Assembly: GCA_045399315.1 (NCBI GenBank)
Contig: DAYVGO010000054.1
Coordinates: 1-34,916, forward strand
Reading direction: 5' to 3'
DNA: 34,916 nucleotides
DNA from: Arsenophonus sp045399315
GTDB taxonomy: Bacteria; Pseudomonadota; Gammaproteobacteria; Enterobacterales; Enterobacteriaceae
Shown: positions 34,900 through 34,916 of the stretch, in pieces
How positions within the stretch are numbered: the first letter of the stretch is position 1
How the letters are laid out: each line of letters begins with the position of its first letter
Notes under the pieces: generated by a model
Seen by the model: only the letters and a program-made list of their open reading frames with translations
Told to the model about the DNA's origin: nothing
The model's database searches: none
Translations under genes and position numbers: made by a program

Positions 34900-34916
34900 A
34901 CGCCACCTCGCGGCAA

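Noticed and set aside
1..34916. CRISPR arrays or tandem repeats
   Set aside because: No regularly spaced direct repeats were seen; the only long repeat found is the two-copy IS end.

Overview
The window looks like the chromosome of an AT-rich gammaproteobacterium of the Enterobacterales, most plausibly a host-associated lineage in mid genome reduction (Arsenophonus-like; this is inferred from gene content and decay, not proven). Intact genes are close to Escherichia coli orthologues in sequence and order. They sit beside a large set of recognisable pseudogenes: padC, an apeA-type HEPN defence gene, an agmatine deiminase, ghxP, a CAAT-type exporter, udp, fadA and fadB. An IS3-family relic lies at the left edge.

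Layout. 1-483: internally deleted IS3-family element. 526-1011: broken padC (-). 1012-1794: mostly non-coding, with an unidentified degraded reading frame. 1795-5445: divergent uvrA/ssb pair sharing a conserved LexA box. 5928-7320: shattered apeA-like phage-defence gene. 7532-8127: TetR regulator with an A8-tract frameshift. 8282-8821: agmatine deiminase pseudogene. 8875-10563: ArnT/PMT-like glycosyltransferase. 11033-15137: ghxP pseudogene under a surviving PurR box, intact yjcE, broken exporter. 15157-15549: yidB. 15797-16512: udp pseudogene. 16894-34680: dedA-like gene, then rmuC-ubiE-ubiJ-ubiB-tatABC, rfaH (-), pepE, ubiD, fre, fadA/fadB pseudogenes (-), pepQ, yigZ, trkH and hemG. The right end holds an rRNA-operon promoter pair that stops just short of 16S rRNA.

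Two E. coli neighbourhoods are joined here: the uvrA-ssb...yjcD-yjcE block, and the udp-rmuC-ubi-tat-rfaH-ubiD-fre-fadBA-pepQ-yigZ-trkH-hemG-rrn block. The second keeps its order except for the loss of tatD and the presence of dedA and pepE.

Biology. Kept functions are ubiquinone synthesis (ubiE, ubiJ, ubiB, ubiD), Tat export, DNA repair and replication (uvrA, ssb, rmuC), ion homeostasis (yjcE, trkH), haem synthesis (hemG), proline-dipeptide and Asp-dipeptide cleavage, and rRNA transcription. Lost functions are fatty-acid beta-oxidation, purine-base uptake, uridine salvage, agmatine and phenolic-acid catabolism, and an anti-phage HEPN nuclease. Several dead genes still carry their regulatory sites (FadR, PurR), so the decay looks recent. 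I did not find an intact novel system. The closest is the apeA relic, whose HEPN catalytic motif is still legible.
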